Below are positions 20,403 to 30,026 of a stretch of 64,000 nt of DNA, piece by piece (the first letter of the stretch is position 1; every line of letters starts with the position of its first letter). The notes under the pieces are model-generated. The model made no database searches. It was not told the origin of the DNA and saw only the letters and a program-made list of their open reading frames with translations. Source of the stretch: Hahella sp. CCB-MM4 (lineage in GTDB: Bacteria; Pseudomonadota; Gammaproteobacteria; Pseudomonadales; Oleiphilaceae); NCBI RefSeq assembly GCF_002260525.1, contig NZ_MRYI01000015.1, forward strand, positions 62,001-126,000, read 5' to 3'. A program made the position numbers and the translations under genes.

Positions 20403-21008
20403 TCAGGCATTAAACGTATGCTGCGATTCTCCCAGAAAGGCATCTTCCTCTGGCCTGCTGGCTCGCTTAAGCACTTTGTTTCTATGAGGAAATCGACCAA
20501 ATCGCTTAATTATTTCATAGCGCGAACGAGCATCCTGCATATATGGACTGACAAAATCTTTCTCCGCTCCCTGGCTCATTTCGTACAGAGCCTCATGCAA
20601 CCTGACACTCTCCTTTTGGTCCTGAAGAATTTCCGAATGGGTTAAAGGAAGATAGAAGAATATTTTTTGCGCCACACTCATCCCCTTCTCGTTCCCATCA
20701 TCCAATCCTTTGCGGACATACCGTCTCGCAGCCTTATCATTGTCATAGGTCAATGAGGTCCCTCTATATATATGCCGGGAAACCTGATCCAACAACAGGA
20801 CAACTGCGACATACCCCTCCGGCTCATCCAGCCAGTGATCCAACGCCCCTTCCGATGCCATCACAACACTGGTCAAGAACCTCCTGCGCAATTCCCTATC
20901 ATATTTTCTGTCCGCCACAAACCAGCGACGCTGTGCCTGCTCCGTTGGAATACCCTCTCCCAAGTCGGGACCAAACCAGTATTGCAGAAATTCCTTAGAC
21001 GACCACAT
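20403..21008 (-). CDS. DUF924 family protein
   Basis: A 201-residue cytoplasmic protein of the DUF924 (TPR-like) family. It has the usual family blocks in order: LQYWFGPD near the start, the RRRF...ALDHWL helix, LLDQVSRHIYRGT, FFYLPLTHSE and the C-terminal IIKRFGRFPHRN. The family is widespread in proteobacteria and has no established biochemical role; the repeated helices suggest protein or peptide binding. AAGGGGGTG precedes the ATG. It is a single gene between the tRNA-Gly promoter and a divergent neighbour. Confidence 0.88.
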   Translation of the reverse strand: MWSSKEFLQYWFGPDLGEGIPTEQAQRRWFVADRKYDRELRRRFLTSVVMASEGALDHWLDEPEGYVAVVLLLDQVSRHIYRGTSLTYDNDKAARRYVRKGLDDGNEKGMSVAQKIFFYLPLTHSEILQDQKESVRLHEALYEMSQGAEKDFVSPYMQDARSRYEIIKRFGRFPHRNKVLKRASRPEEDAFLGESQHTFNA

Positions 21009-21246
21009 GACACCCCCTTTTAGTGATTCCTCCCCCTATTTTATCCTGAATAAAATCATAGGAGCTAAAATCTGCCCCAATTTGTCGAGTGGATCATTTG
21101 TAGTATCGGTAGTTTACAGAGTGGACACCCAACGACTATTTCGTTCAGGTACAGGTATAATGGAACATTCGATAAATTCCCTCCAAACCAGCTGACAATC
21201 ATTCGCGTATAGAGAATTATTCAATTACAGACGTTAAGGAGACGTT

Positions 21247-21639
21247 TTGCGCTCACAACACTCCACCCACCAATACGACCACACCATTCTGCTGGCACAT
21301 GGCAGTCGGGATGAACAATGGGCCGCCCCGTTTTTTGAACTGGAGAAGGCACTCATCGAAAAATACCCCTCTGTCTCAGTGGCATTTATGGAACTGACGT
21401 CACCAACGATCGAAGATTCCGTAAAAATGGCCAAGACTAAGGGAGCCAGACAAATTGCCATCCTCCCCCTGTTTTTTGCAACCGGAAAACATCTGAAGAC
21501 CGATGTCCCAGCTATGCTGGAGCCTCTACGGTTACAATACGATGTAACGATAGATCTACTCCCTCCGGTTGGCGAACAGAATCGTTTTCGTCAAATGATG
21601 ATGGAACTTGTCGGCAGCCTGCTCTCGGAACATTCATAA
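21247..21639 (+). CDS. Short CbiX/SirB-type chelatase family protein
   Basis: A single-domain, 130-residue member of the sirohydrochlorin cobalto-/ferrochelatase family. The N-terminal metal-site motif LLAHGSRD and the second His in LFFATGKHLKTDVP correspond to the two conserved histidines. Two-domain chelatases arose by duplication of such a unit, so this one probably works as a homodimer. The start is a TTG at 21247 following TAAGGAG. No cobalamin or sirohaem gene is near, so whether cobalt, iron or nickel is inserted is unknown. It is followed 67 bases later by an unrelated epimerase gene. Confidence 0.85.
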   Translation: MRSQHSTHQYDHTILLAHGSRDEQWAAPFFELEKALIEKYPSVSVAFMELTSPTIEDSVKMAKTKGARQIAILPLFFATGKHLKTDVPAMLEPLRLQYDVTIDLLPPVGEQNRFRQMMMELVGSLLSEHS

Positions 21640-21706
21640 CGTTATTGGCGATTTTCCCAAGCAGGAGTATCGTTAGGGTAGAACCCGCCAAACCAAGGAG
21701 CTAATC

Positions 21707-22600
21707 ATGCATGTTCTTGTTACCGGAGGAACAGGGTTTATTGGCCGCATGGTCTGTCGCGCTTTGCTGTCCGATGGGCACGAAGTCACGGTGTTGAGCC
21801 GCAAAACGGACACCATAGCCTCCGTACTGGGCGATAAATTCAGAGGCGTGGAAACCCTGGATGTTAATCAGATCGGAACAAGCGTGGATGCTGCAGTCAA
21901 TTTGGCGGGAGAACCCATTGCCAATGCTCGCTGGACACCACAGCGCAAGGATTTGCTGATCGAAAGCCGGCGCGGCATCACCCGTCAACTTAACGATTTC
22001 TTTGCCCAACTCCCCCAAACACCCTCCGTACTGGTATCTGCCTCAGCGGTGGGCTACTACGGAGACCAACAAGACGTTCTGGTAGACGAAAACACCCCGC
22101 CACATGAAGAATTTACTCATGAACTCTGTGCAAGCTGGGAAAGTGAAGCACTCAAAGCAGAATCCCTTGGGATCCGCGTTGCCACCCCCAGAATTGGCTT
22201 GGTTGTCGGCCGAGGAGGCTTCCTCAGCAAAATGCTGCCAGCATTCAAGATGGGGCTTGGGGGGAAGATGGGATCAGGAAGACAGTGGATGCCCTGGATA
22301 CATATTCAGGACCTTGTCAGCATCATTCTCTATCTGCTGAACCACGCACACTGCAGCGGACCATATAATGCCGTGAGTCCGACTCCGGTCAGCAACCTGG
22401 AATTCGCCAAAACGCTGGGATCCGTTCTACACCGCCCCGCGCTGATTCCTATGCCGACATTTGCAATCAATATGATGTTCGGTGAAATGGGAAGACTTTT
22501 GACCACAGGACAAAAAGCCATACCCAAGCGTTTGCTCGAAGAAGAGCATTACACCTTTAAATTCGATTCCCTTGAGGAGGCCCTCAAGGATGTCGTCTGA
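21707..22600 (+). CDS. TIGR01777-type NAD(P)-dependent epimerase (YfcH-like SDR)
   Basis: An extended short-chain dehydrogenase of 297 residues. The N-terminal Rossmann motif is VTGGTGFIGRMVC, followed by NLAGEPIANARW, the family signature of YfcH/TIGR01777. The catalytic region SASAVGYYGD has the Ser and the Tyr, although the usual YxxxK lysine is not evident, as is common in this subfamily. The C-terminal DUF1731-like segment (residues 245-297) is present. The substrate is unknown; homologues are linked to cell-division proteins in some bacteria. The ATG has a clear AAGGAG ribosome binding site. Confidence 0.9.
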   Translation: MHVLVTGGTGFIGRMVCRALLSDGHEVTVLSRKTDTIASVLGDKFRGVETLDVNQIGTSVDAAVNLAGEPIANARWTPQRKDLLIESRRGITRQLNDFFAQLPQTPSVLVSASAVGYYGDQQDVLVDENTPPHEEFTHELCASWESEALKAESLGIRVATPRIGLVVGRGGFLSKMLPAFKMGLGGKMGSGRQWMPWIHIQDLVSIILYLLNHAHCSGPYNAVSPTPVSNLEFAKTLGSVLHRPALIPMPTFAINMMFGEMGRLLTTGQKAIPKRLLEEEHYTFKFDSLEEALKDVV

Positions 22601-22613
22601 TCACAGAAGACAT

Positions 22614-22642
22614 AAGAGCGGATACAACACCTATCCGCCCTT
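22614..22642. terminator. Probable bidirectional terminator or 3' hairpin
   Basis: An 11-base stem AAGAGCGGATA/TATCCGCCCTT with one mismatch and a 7-base loop lies between convergent genes. It lacks a clear U-tract. Confidence 0.5.
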
Positions 22643-22678
22643 ATCGATCTGATGCAGATTCCTGATCAAAACTCAGGA

Positions 22679-23341
22679 TCAACAATCTGCCAGCCTTGCC
22701 TTCAGATAATGACGCACCATCATCTTGAGCTCGTTACGCATGATCTCCTCCTGCTGAGGCTCCATGGTCATGGCAAGTCTCATGATGCCTGAACAGGTGC
22801 GGGGGATCATAACGCACATCAACCAAAGACGCTCTTTATCCATCGTCGGACAAAGCGCCTGGACTTTTTCAGAAATAAGCTGGGCGTTGTCAAACAGTTC
22901 GCCCAAATCCAGTTCCTGAAGCTCAGGCATTGCCTCAACTCCTGACCAGATTTCCTTGTATCCCGGTTCAGACCGGTAAAATTCAGCATAGGCATCGATC
23001 AGCTGGTCGAAACCATCATCAAAATTGAGCTGATCAACAAATCCCTTAAGCACACTGGCAAGCTTTTCCATGTGTCGCTCGGCAAGCGCTTTAACAATGG
23101 AGGCTTTGTTGGGGAAGTAGCGATAGAGTGAGGCCAAGGAAATTTCAGCTCTCCGTGCTATCTCTGAGGTTTTTATTCCCTGAACCCCTACCTCGCTGAT
23201 TAATTGTGATGCTTCATTCAGGATTAATTCGACTCTTTCGCGACTACGATCCTGTACCGGTGTGCGACGCTGTTCAAGATTTGACAGTGTCTCACCCGGA
23301 TGACTGGCGGTATAATTCATAATATTGTCATCCATTGGCAT
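22679..23341 (-). CDS. TetR family transcriptional regulator
   Basis: A 220-residue repressor-type protein. The DNA-binding helix-turn-helix is at residues 45-85 (IKTSEIARRAEISLASLYRYF, then PNKASIVKALAE), the typical TetR N-terminal signature. The C-terminal ligand-binding domain is all helical and not assignable. A 30-residue extension before the HTH (with HPGETLSNLEQRRTP) is longer than usual. It lies 180 bases behind a hotdog-fold thioesterase gene in the same direction, which hints at acyl-CoA sensing, but its target is unknown. It could in principle be the PsrA-like repressor of the fadBA site, but nothing in the sequence shows that. Confidence 0.88.
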   Translation of the reverse strand: MPMDDNIMNYTASHPGETLSNLEQRRTPVQDRSRERVELILNEASQLISEVGVQGIKTSEIARRAEISLASLYRYFPNKASIVKALAERHMEKLASVLKGFVDQLNFDDGFDQLIDAYAEFYRSEPGYKEIWSGVEAMPELQELDLGELFDNAQLISEKVQALCPTMDKERLWLMCVMIPRTCSGIMRLAMTMEPQQEEIMRNELKMMVRHYLKARLADC

Positions 23342-23521
23342 TTATACTTTAAGGTTCCGGCAGCATTTATAAACATTGTCCGTAACGTCTTTAAGCCCTG
23401 TTCGGAGGTTTTGTTGGTTGCTGCTTCGCCGATATTATACGGTGCTTTCTGGCTTTGTCGCCAGATTCAGACTATTAGCTAAATTACAAATTCGTTATTT
23501 TTCCTCCCGTGCACTGACAAA

Positions 23522-23956
23522 TCATCCCATCTCATTCCCCAATCCCTTACCTGGCAAGGCATAGCTGCCAGTGGCATGAGCCACCAGAGCCGGATCGGAA
23601 CCCGTAAATAAATTGACCTCACAAAACGCCAAACGCTTACCTAGTCTCAATAAAGTCGCTTTGGCGTATAAATCTTCCGGTTTCGGCCTCTGCAGAAAAT
23701 TAATATTGATGTTACTGGTGACGGCCATTTCTGCCGGGCCGAGTGTCGCCAGAATAATCGCATACATAGAGGCATCAGCCAACGCCATGATGACCGGTCC
23801 GGATATTGTTCCGCCAGGTCTTATCCAATTGGAATTAAAAGGAATTCGGGTGATTGTATATTCAGGGTGTACTTCAACTACCTGAAACCCGATTTGATGG
23901 GCCAGCGGTACTCCTTCACCGATCACACTTTCAATTTCCTTAGCTGTCAACTTCAT
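23522..23956 (-). CDS. Hotdog-fold thioesterase family protein (PaaI/DUF4442-like)
   Basis: A 144-residue single hotdog domain. The helix-containing motif GGTISGPVIMALADASMYAIILA with its Asp matches the catalytic region of PaaI-type acyl-CoA thioesterases, and SNININFLQRPKP is the usual following strand. I chose the ATG at 23956 because an AGGGTGA ribosome binding site stands 10 bases upstream; the frame also opens at a GTG at 23977. Such enzymes hydrolyse aromatic or medium-chain acyl-CoA. It precedes the TetR gene in the same direction. The substrate is unknown. Confidence 0.82.
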   Translation of the reverse strand: MKLTAKEIESVIGEGVPLAHQIGFQVVEVHPEYTITRIPFNSNWIRPGGTISGPVIMALADASMYAIILATLGPAEMAVTSNININFLQRPKPEDLYAKATLLRLGKRLAFCEVNLFTGSDPALVAHATGSYALPGKGLGNEMG

Positions 23957-24049
23957 CACAAGGGGGTCACCCTGCACAAATTATATTTTCTTGGTCCACT
24001 TACTGTACGTGCTTACCAATCATTCTTACAATAACGGCCTTGGATTTTT

Positions 24050-24095
24050 ACGTCTGAGTACAGGTTCAAACTAAATGACAAAAAATCTCAGACGT
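24050..24095. repeat. Inverted repeat upstream of proS
   Basis: ACGTCTGAG (24050-24058) and CTCAGACGT (24087-24095) form a perfect 9-base inverted repeat with a 28-base spacer, between the divergent thioesterase and proS genes. It could be an operator pair or an RNA stem; no known regulator matches. Confidence 0.4.
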
Positions 24096-24223
24096 CACCA
24101 TTTTCGGACATTCGCGCCTTTATCGTTTATTTAACGACATATTGTTTAACGATGTATATCAGGCGCGCGGTCCCTGAACAGTCGGATTTAACCATACCTT
24201 TTTTTACCAGAAGGCCAGATTCT

Positions 24224-25951
24224 ATGCGTGCAAGCCGTTATTTGATAGCCACCCTAAAGGAAACCCCTGCCGATGCAGAAGTCATCAGCCACCAGCTAAT
24301 GCTTCGGGCCGGAATGATCCGTAAGCTGGCATCCGGCTTATACACCTGGCTTCCACTGGGTCTTAAAGTCCTGCGCAAGGTCGAAACCATTGTCCGTGAG
24401 GAAATGAATCGCTCTGGAGCCCAGGAAGTATTGATGCCAGCCGTACAACCAGCCGAACTCTGGCAGGAATCCGGCCGCTGGGAACAATACGGTAAAGAAC
24501 TATTACGCATCCAGGACCGTCATGACCGGGATTTTTGCGTGGGCCCGACTCACGAGGAAGTCATTACCGACATGGTGCGCAATGAGTTGAAAAGCTACAA
24601 AGAGCTGCCCGCCAATTTCTATCAGATCCAAACCAAATTCCGCGACGAACGTCGTCCTCGCTTCGGTATCATGCGGGCTCGCGAGTTTCTGATGAAAGAT
24701 GCCTATTCTTTCCATATTGATGCAGACTCTCTGGATGAAACCTACCAGGTGATGTATGACACCTATACCCGAATTTTCCAGCGTTTCGGCCTGGACTTTC
24801 GTCCGGTACAGGCAGACAGCGGCAGTATAGGCGGATCAGCGTCCCATGAATTTCATGTACTGGCCGATTCCGGTGAGGATTTCATTGCCTTCAGTACCGA
24901 AAGCGATTACGCCGCTAACATTGAAATGGCAGAAGCCATCTCTTCAGTACAGGAAGCGCCAGCTCCTACCGGCGAAATGACCAAGGTTGCCACTCCGGGC
25001 CAAAAGACCATTGAACAGCTCAGCCAATTCCTGCAATTACCTGCAGAAGTCAGCGTAAAGACCCTGATCGTGCTGGGCGAGGAAGAGGAAGGTAAACCTA
25101 CCCCTCTGGTGGCTCTTGTACTAAGGGGTGATCATACCCTCAACGAAATCAAGGCGGAGAAGATCCCAGGGGTCGCCTCACCTTTGACAATGGCCGGCGA
25201 AGAAGACATCAAGAATGCACTGGGCTGCACTCTGGGCTCGATCGGTCCTGTAAACCTTCCAGTTCGTACAATCGTTGACCGCAGCGCCGCAGTATTGTCC
25301 GACTTCGTATGTGGAGCCAACGAGGACGACTACCATTTCACCCATGTTAACTGGGGACGTGATTGCGAAATCACTGAGACCGCGGATATCCGTAATGTCG
25401 TCGAAGGAGATCCCAGCCCGGATGGTAAAGGCCATCTGGTCATCAAAAAAGGCATTGAAGTGGGCCATGTATTCAAACTGGGAGACAAATACAGTAAAGC
25501 CCTTAATGCCACGGTGCTGAACGAAAACGGTAAAGCCACCGTTATGCAAATGGGTTGCTACGGCATCGGTGTCAGCCGCGTCGTCGCCGCAGCAATTGAA
25601 CAGAACAATGACGAAAATGGCATTATTCTTCCCAAAGCCCTTGCTCCGTTTGAGGTGGTTCTGGTTCCACTGAATATGCAGAAGTCTGAGATTGTGCGCG
25701 AAAAAGCAGAAGCGCTCTATGCAGACCTTCAGAAGGCTGGCGTTGACGTGTTGCTGGATGACCGCAACGAACGCCCTGGTATCAAGTTCGCCGATATGGA
25801 ACTGATTGGAATCCCACACCGGGTAGTGATCAGCGACCGTGGCCTGGGACAGGGTACCGTCGAGTATAAGGGCCGTCGTGATACCGACAGCACAGATATT
25901 GATGCTGATAATGTACTAGACTTTGTACTGAACAAGCTTCAATCACAGTAG
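24224..25951 (+). CDS. proS: Prolyl-tRNA synthetase (bacterial type with editing domain)
   Basis: Charges tRNA-Pro with proline; class II synthetase of 575 residues. The first residues [19 protein letters not shown] match the E. coli start, so I set the ATG at 24224; the frame extends 24 codons further without homology. Motif 2 ([21 protein letters not shown]) is near residues 140-160. The INS editing domain, which clears mischarged alanine, fills residues 225-400. Motif 3 ([14 protein letters not shown]) and a complete anticodon-binding domain follow. It is the first gene of a likely run with the lytic transglycosylase (21-base gap). Confidence 0.97.
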   Translation: MRASRYLIATLKETPADAEVISHQLMLRAGMIRKLASGLYTWLPLGLKVLRKVETIVREEMNRSGAQEVLMPAVQPAELWQESGRWEQYGKELLRIQDRHDRDFCVGPTHEEVITDMVRNELKSYKELPANFYQIQTKFRDERRPRFGIMRAREFLMKDAYSFHIDADSLDETYQVMYDTYTRIFQRFGLDFRPVQADSGSIGGSASHEFHVLADSGEDFIAFSTESDYAANIEMAEAISSVQEAPAPTGEMTKVATPGQKTIEQLSQFLQLPAEVSVKTLIVLGEEEEGKPTPLVALVLRGDHTLNEIKAEKIPGVASPLTMAGEEDIKNALGCTLGSIGPVNLPVRTIVDRSAAVLSDFVCGANEDDYHFTHVNWGRDCEITETADIRNVVEGDPSPDGKGHLVIKKGIEVGHVFKLGDKYSKALNATVLNENGKATVMQMGCYGIGVSRVVAAAIEQNNDENGIILPKALAPFEVVLVPLNMQKSEIVREKAEALYADLQKAGVDVLLDDRNERPGIKFADMELIGIPHRVVISDRGLGQGTVEYKGRRDTDSTDIDADNVLDFVLNKLQSQ

Positions 25952-25972
25952 TCAATTGTAGTAGTGCTCAGA

Positions 25973-26578
25973 ATGACTGAAATATTTCGACGCCCGGGAC
26001 GGCGTCAACCTACCCTACTGTCCCTGGTACTGACATGCGCCATGCTCTTTCCACTAACATCAGCATGGGCCACTCAGCAGCCGGATCCGGAAGTGAGGGA
26101 AGCTCTGATGAAAACGGTGAACGAATCGGAAAGTTTCGTTGATCGTTTTGATGCAGAAGTCTGGCTGGTGGACATGTCTGCCCGCATGGAGAGATACATC
26201 AAGGATCCCAAGATCCGGCTTAACTTCCTCAAAATGGTTCATATGGAGGCGACCCGCGCAGATTTAAGCCCTGAGCTGGTCCTTTCAGTGATCCATGTGG
26301 AAAGTCTGTTCAACCGCTACGCCATCAGTAGCGTCGGCGCTCAAGGATTCATGCAGATCATGCCCTTCTGGAAAGAGGAAATCGGGCGACCGGACGACAA
26401 CCTGATGAATACCGGCACGAATTTGCGCTACGGTTGCACGATCCTCAAGCATTATCTGAACAAAGAGAAAGGCAACTTACTGCGGGCTTTAGCCCGTTAT
26501 AACGGAAGCCTGGGCAAAACCTGGTATCCGGAAAAAGTCATGAATGCCTGGGAGCGCTACTGGTTTGTTAAATACTGA
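25973..26578 (+). CDS. Lytic transglycosylase, SLT domain
   Basis: A secreted murein-cleaving enzyme of about 201 residues. Residues 10-34 form a signal peptide (LLSLVLTCAMLFPLTSAWA). The SLT domain follows from residue 95, with the catalytic Glu in VIHVESLFNRYAIS, the GAQGFMQIMP motif and the ALARYNGS motif. It cuts the MurNAc-GlcNAc bond to give 1,6-anhydro products. The ATG at 25973 was chosen over the GTG three codons upstream; neither has a good ribosome binding site, so translation may be coupled to proS. The Nudix gene follows after 21 bases. Confidence 0.91.
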   Translation: MTEIFRRPGRRQPTLLSLVLTCAMLFPLTSAWATQQPDPEVREALMKTVNESESFVDRFDAEVWLVDMSARMERYIKDPKIRLNFLKMVHMEATRADLSPELVLSVIHVESLFNRYAISSVGAQGFMQIMPFWKEEIGRPDDNLMNTGTNLRYGCTILKHYLNKEKGNLLRALARYNGSLGKTWYPEKVMNAWERYWFVKY

Positions 26579-26599
26579 ACAAAGCACCAGCACGCTCAT

Positions 26600-27148
26600 A
26601 TGACAGACTCCCAAAATCCCTGGCAGACTCTTTCATCAACCGAGGTATACGATAATCCCTGGATTCGGGTAGAACACCGTGAAGTGATCACCCCTACCGG
26701 AAACCGCGGCATATACGGCCTTATTCACATGAAAAACCGTGCCGTTGGCATCATCCCGATTGATGAACAGGACCATACCTGGCTCGTAGGTCAGTATCGG
26801 TACGCCACGCAAAGTTATAGCTGGGAAATTCCCATGGGAGGCGTACCAGCCGATGAATGGGCCCAAGAAGGTGCCCGCAGGGAATTAAGAGAAGAAACCG
26901 GATTGATTGCAGATGAACTGGAAGAGCTGTTGCAAGCCCATACCAGTAACTGCGTCACCGACGAACAAGGCATTGTTTATATCGCCCGAAAACTCACCCA
27001 GGTTGGGTGGGCACCGGATAACACGGAGTTACTGTCTATCAAACGGTTGCCTGTTGCCGAAGCCATTCGTATGGCCATAAGCGGAGAAATCACGGACGCG
27101 CTTAGCCTGGCGGCCCTGCTTAAATTAGCATATTTGCGTATCGCCTAA
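26600..27148 (+). CDS. Nudix hydrolase, ADP-ribose pyrophosphatase type
   Basis: A 182-residue Nudix enzyme. The Nudix box is complete (GGVPADE followed by WAQEGARRELREETGL, near residues 83-105), so the metal-binding glutamates are present. The preceding strands (RAVGIIPIDEQDHTWLVGQYRYA) and the downstream TSNCVTDEQGIVYIARKLT block resemble ADP-ribose or NUDT5-like hydrolases. It is 21 bases behind the transglycosylase gene, an operon by position only. The exact nucleotide substrate is not determined. Confidence 0.88.
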   Translation: MTDSQNPWQTLSSTEVYDNPWIRVEHREVITPTGNRGIYGLIHMKNRAVGIIPIDEQDHTWLVGQYRYATQSYSWEIPMGGVPADEWAQEGARRELREETGLIADELEELLQAHTSNCVTDEQGIVYIARKLTQVGWAPDNTELLSIKRLPVAEAIRMAISGEITDALSLAALLKLAYLRIA

Positions 27149-27271
27149 CCGGCCGGTTGATTCTACTCTGACGAATAACCAACAACATCACACCTTACAT
27201 ACCCCCTTCTATTTATAGCCTTCCTGTGCAGAAGGGGTAAGGTTAAACCCTGGAAACATGAAGGTCACCCA

Positions 27272-27997
27272 TTGGAACTCATACCCTGGTCCATTGCTGC
27301 CATCAGCCTGTTCTTTGGATGCTGGATACAGACGGCAGCAGGGTTTGGCATGGCGGTCATTGCAGCACCTGTGATAGTGCTGATCAATCCTTTCTGGGTT
27401 CCGGTAGCCATTACCATAACAGCCTTACTCCTTAGCATAATCAATACCTGGAACCAACGTCAGCATGTTGAGGCCAGGAAAATGATATCCCCCTTCATTA
27501 CAAGACTACCAGGCACAGCATTCGGGGTCTGGCTCCTTCTTCAGCTGAATGTCACCTGGCTACAGGTCATGGTCTCAGCCTGTGTCATCGCAGCCGTCAT
27601 CATCAGCCTTAAAGGCACTCACTTTGAAGCCACACCGGGAAGACTGGGGTTTGCAGGCTTTATCAGCGGCATAACAGGCACCACCACATCGATTGGCGGC
27701 CCTCCAATGGCGCTGATCATGCAACACGGCGCACCTCAGACAATCAGAGCCAACCTTTCCCTGTATTTCACCTATAGCTGTATCGTCAGTCTGATAAGTT
27801 ATGGCCTCGCAGGTATACTGTCACGGCAATTATTGTTGGAAAGCCTGACATTTTTACCCTGCGCTTTCCTGGGATTTTACTTCGGCCAGCATTCCAGGAA
27901 TTTCGTCGATGCAGGCAGATTTCGCCCAATTCTGCTGGCACTTTGCGGAATCTCCGGAATCACCGCCCTATCCGGTGCACTTTATCGACTGCTATAA
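27272..27997 (+). CDS. TauE/SafE (TSUP) family membrane permease
   Basis: A 241-residue integral membrane protein with seven to eight hydrophobic helices. Two diagnostic segments are present: FGCWIQTAAGFGMAVIAAPV near the N-terminus and GFISGITGTTTSIGGPPMAL in the middle, the duplicated TSUP motif. The family exports or imports sulfite, sulfoacetate, taurine or other organic anions. The start is a TTG at 27272 after GAAGG. A terminator follows the gene closely. No sulfur-metabolism gene is nearby, so the substrate is open. Confidence 0.87.
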   Translation: MELIPWSIAAISLFFGCWIQTAAGFGMAVIAAPVIVLINPFWVPVAITITALLLSIINTWNQRQHVEARKMISPFITRLPGTAFGVWLLLQLNVTWLQVMVSACVIAAVIISLKGTHFEATPGRLGFAGFISGITGTTTSIGGPPMALIMQHGAPQTIRANLSLYFTYSCIVSLISYGLAGILSRQLLLESLTFLPCAFLGFYFGQHSRNFVDAGRFRPILLALCGISGITALSGALYRLL

Positions 27998-28000
27998 AAA

Positions 28001-28019
28001 AACCAGCCTGAGGCTGGTT
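28001..28019. terminator. Terminator after the TauE-family gene
   Basis: An 8-base stem AACCAGCC/GGCTGGTT with a 3-base loop. An A-run on the left gives the minus strand a T7 tail, so it may also end leftward transcripts from ttcA. Confidence 0.8.
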
Positions 28020-28162
28020 TAAAAGATGCTGCTTTTGCAAACAATTTGAATCTACGGGAGACACTTCTCAGCGGGACGCCGTCGCGTCAATAAACGGACA
28101 ACTCATCCTGTTAATAATGAAAGCGACAATATTACCGGCATCCCGTCAGATTATGTCTGCAA

Positions 28163-29032
28163 CTAGATATTGAGAATATTGATCGGCTCGAAGCTTCCCA
28201 CCACTGCGGAGTCTTCCCGCGAATAGTGCTCCAGCTTGTTGAAATCGTATAAATGGGTGTCCGCGAGATGGGACGGTAGTACATTTTGCAGAGCCCGGAA
28301 CATGTTCTCCAGGCGACCGGGAAATTTCTTGTCCCAATCCTGCAGCATCATTTTAATATTCTGCCGCTGCAAATCTTCCTGAGATCCGCAGAGATTGCAT
28401 GGAATAATGGGAAATTCTCTAACCTGGGCATATCGTTCGATATCTTTCTCACGGCAGTATGCCATGGGGCGGATGACGATGTTACGGTCATCGTCGCTTT
28501 TCAGCTTGGGCGGCATGGCTTTCATTTTGCCCCCGTAGAACATATTCAGAAACAGGGTTTCCATGATGTCGTCACGATGGTGGCCCAAAGCGATTTTGGT
28601 ACAACCATGCTCGACTGCAAAGTCATAGAGAATGCCACGGCGAAGGCGGGAACACAGACCACAGGTGGTTTTACCTTCCGGCACCTTGTCTTTCACAATG
28701 CTGTAGGTATCACGCTCAATAACGTAGAACTCAATCCCCAGGGAAGTCAGATAATCCGGCAGTATATGTTCTGGGAAACCCGGCTGCTTCTGATCAAGGT
28801 TCACTGCAATGATGTCAAACTTAATAGGGGCATGTTTCTGGAGGTTCATCAGAATATCCAGCATGGCGTAGGAGTCCTTGCCTCCCGACAGGCAGCACAT
28901 CACCTTGTCGCCGTCTTCAATCATATTGAAATCAGCTATCGCACGCCCGACATTACGGCGTAGCAGTTTCTGAAGCTTGTTTCGCTCCAATCGTTCACGC
29001 TGACCAATTTCCGACTTCATTGCCGCTGTCAT
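28163..29032 (-). CDS. ttcA: tRNA 2-thiocytidine biosynthesis protein TtcA
   Basis: Thiolates cytidine 32 in certain tRNAs; a [4Fe-4S] PP-loop ATPase of 289 residues. The PP-loop is [12 protein letters not shown] near residues 46-57. The cluster cysteines are in [11 protein letters not shown] near residue 123 and the later PCNLCGSQ. The [11 protein letters not shown] motif follows. Residues 1-30 are basic ([11 protein letters not shown]), as usual. A perfect -10 box (TATAAT) followed by GCGCAGCC lies about 85 bases upstream at 29112-29117 on the minus strand. It appears monocistronic. Confidence 0.95.
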   Translation of the reverse strand: MTAAMKSEIGQRERLERNKLQKLLRRNVGRAIADFNMIEDGDKVMCCLSGGKDSYAMLDILMNLQKHAPIKFDIIAVNLDQKQPGFPEHILPDYLTSLGIEFYVIERDTYSIVKDKVPEGKTTCGLCSRLRRGILYDFAVEHGCTKIALGHHRDDIMETLFLNMFYGGKMKAMPPKLKSDDDRNIVIRPMAYCREKDIERYAQVREFPIIPCNLCGSQEDLQRQNIKMMLQDWDKKFPGRLENMFRALQNVLPSHLADTHLYDFNKLEHYSREDSAVVGSFEPINILNI

Positions 29033-29360
29033 TCAACACACCTTGCACATTCGAGAACAAATAGTCAGGACGATTAAAGCTTTCCGCCCAGACAGGTTAA
29101 AAAGGCTGCGCATTATATCGTAAGAAACACCATACCACACTACCCTGATCAATTATCGCCCAGCCACCTTCCTGCGGCATTGAAACCCCCAGCCCCTTTA
29201 GGCTGATTGGATTTATATATAACAAGCCGTTACCCTGATACATGGTCGTTAACGTGATGACACTCGCTCGTTATCATCCCGATAAAAGGTCGCCCGGGCG
29301 CAGGATTTCCTGCTCCTGGCCTACAAACTTCAATATAAGCTTCTCACCAGACTATTTTTC
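29033..29360. other. Divergent intergenic region between ttcA and the J-domain gene
   Basis: This 328-base region holds a perfect TATAAT box for ttcA (rightmost strand minus, about 29112) with a poor -35. A short CAGCC/GGCTG hairpin lies at 29190-29205. I saw no gene, RNA or clear operator in the remainder. Confidence 0.5.
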
Positions 29361-30008
29361 ATGACCAGCAATAACACATCTGACACCACCTTTGATGAAG
29401 CCTGGAAAATTCTGATAGCGCGGCTCATTTCCGCACTGGAAGACATCCTGATTGGTCAATCGATGTCACTGTCTGAGTACGAACTGATCAAAACGCTCAG
29501 CGATCCTCCCTACTCTCTCTTTGATGGCGAAGCGATGTCCGGCCAGCTAAATCTGTTTCAGACGCATTTCGTCCTATTCCACGCCCTTTATCTCATGAGG
29601 GAGCGTCATTGGCAGGAAAACAATACCTGGATAGATATATCTCCGCTCAAAATCTTCGCCCTCAGCCATTCGGATAAAGCCCCTCAGCAGAATACAAAGA
29701 GTCAAACTTCCATTGGCCAGGCCGATCCATTGCAGAGCTACTATTTAGATCTTAATCATCTCACGAACACTTCCGAGGGGGATGTTGCACGATTACTGAA
29801 TCAGTTCTGGCAGGCATATCTGAACCCCAGCCAGCACAAGGAGGCGCTACAAACACTGGGTTGTGAATCCGACACAGATTGGCATACGATTAAGATTCAA
29901 TATCGGAAACTGGCCATGGAACATCACCCGGACCGGGGCGGCAATGCCCAAACCTTCGCAGAGATCCGGGAGGCTTATGAGATTTTAAAGTTGTATCGAG
30001 CAGAATAA
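29361..30008 (+). CDS. DnaJ-related protein with C-terminal J domain
   Basis: A 215-residue co-chaperone-like protein. Residues 1-100 match what I know as the DNAJ-related N-terminal domain (ISALEDILIGQ, then QTHFVLFHALYLM). A short linker leads to a C-terminal J domain at residues 155-213, with the essential HPD tripeptide in MEHHPDRGGNAQTF and a helix IV AYEILKLYR. The J domain should stimulate an Hsp70 such as DnaK, while the N-terminal part would recruit a client. It has no Gly/Phe or zinc region. The next gene begins 18 bases later in the same direction. Confidence 0.88.
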   Translation: MTSNNTSDTTFDEAWKILIARLISALEDILIGQSMSLSEYELIKTLSDPPYSLFDGEAMSGQLNLFQTHFVLFHALYLMRERHWQENNTWIDISPLKIFALSHSDKAPQQNTKSQTSIGQADPLQSYYLDLNHLTNTSEGDVARLLNQFWQAYLNPSQHKEALQTLGCESDTDWHTIKIQYRKLAMEHHPDRGGNAQTFAEIREAYEILKLYRAE

Positions 30009-30026
30009 CGCCTGGATGATATTCCT

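Noticed and set aside
22679-23341. Naming the TetR gene psrA.
   Set aside because: Only the general TetR helix-turn-helix is recognisable and its own upstream region lacks the fadBA-type palindrome expected for an autoregulated PsrA.
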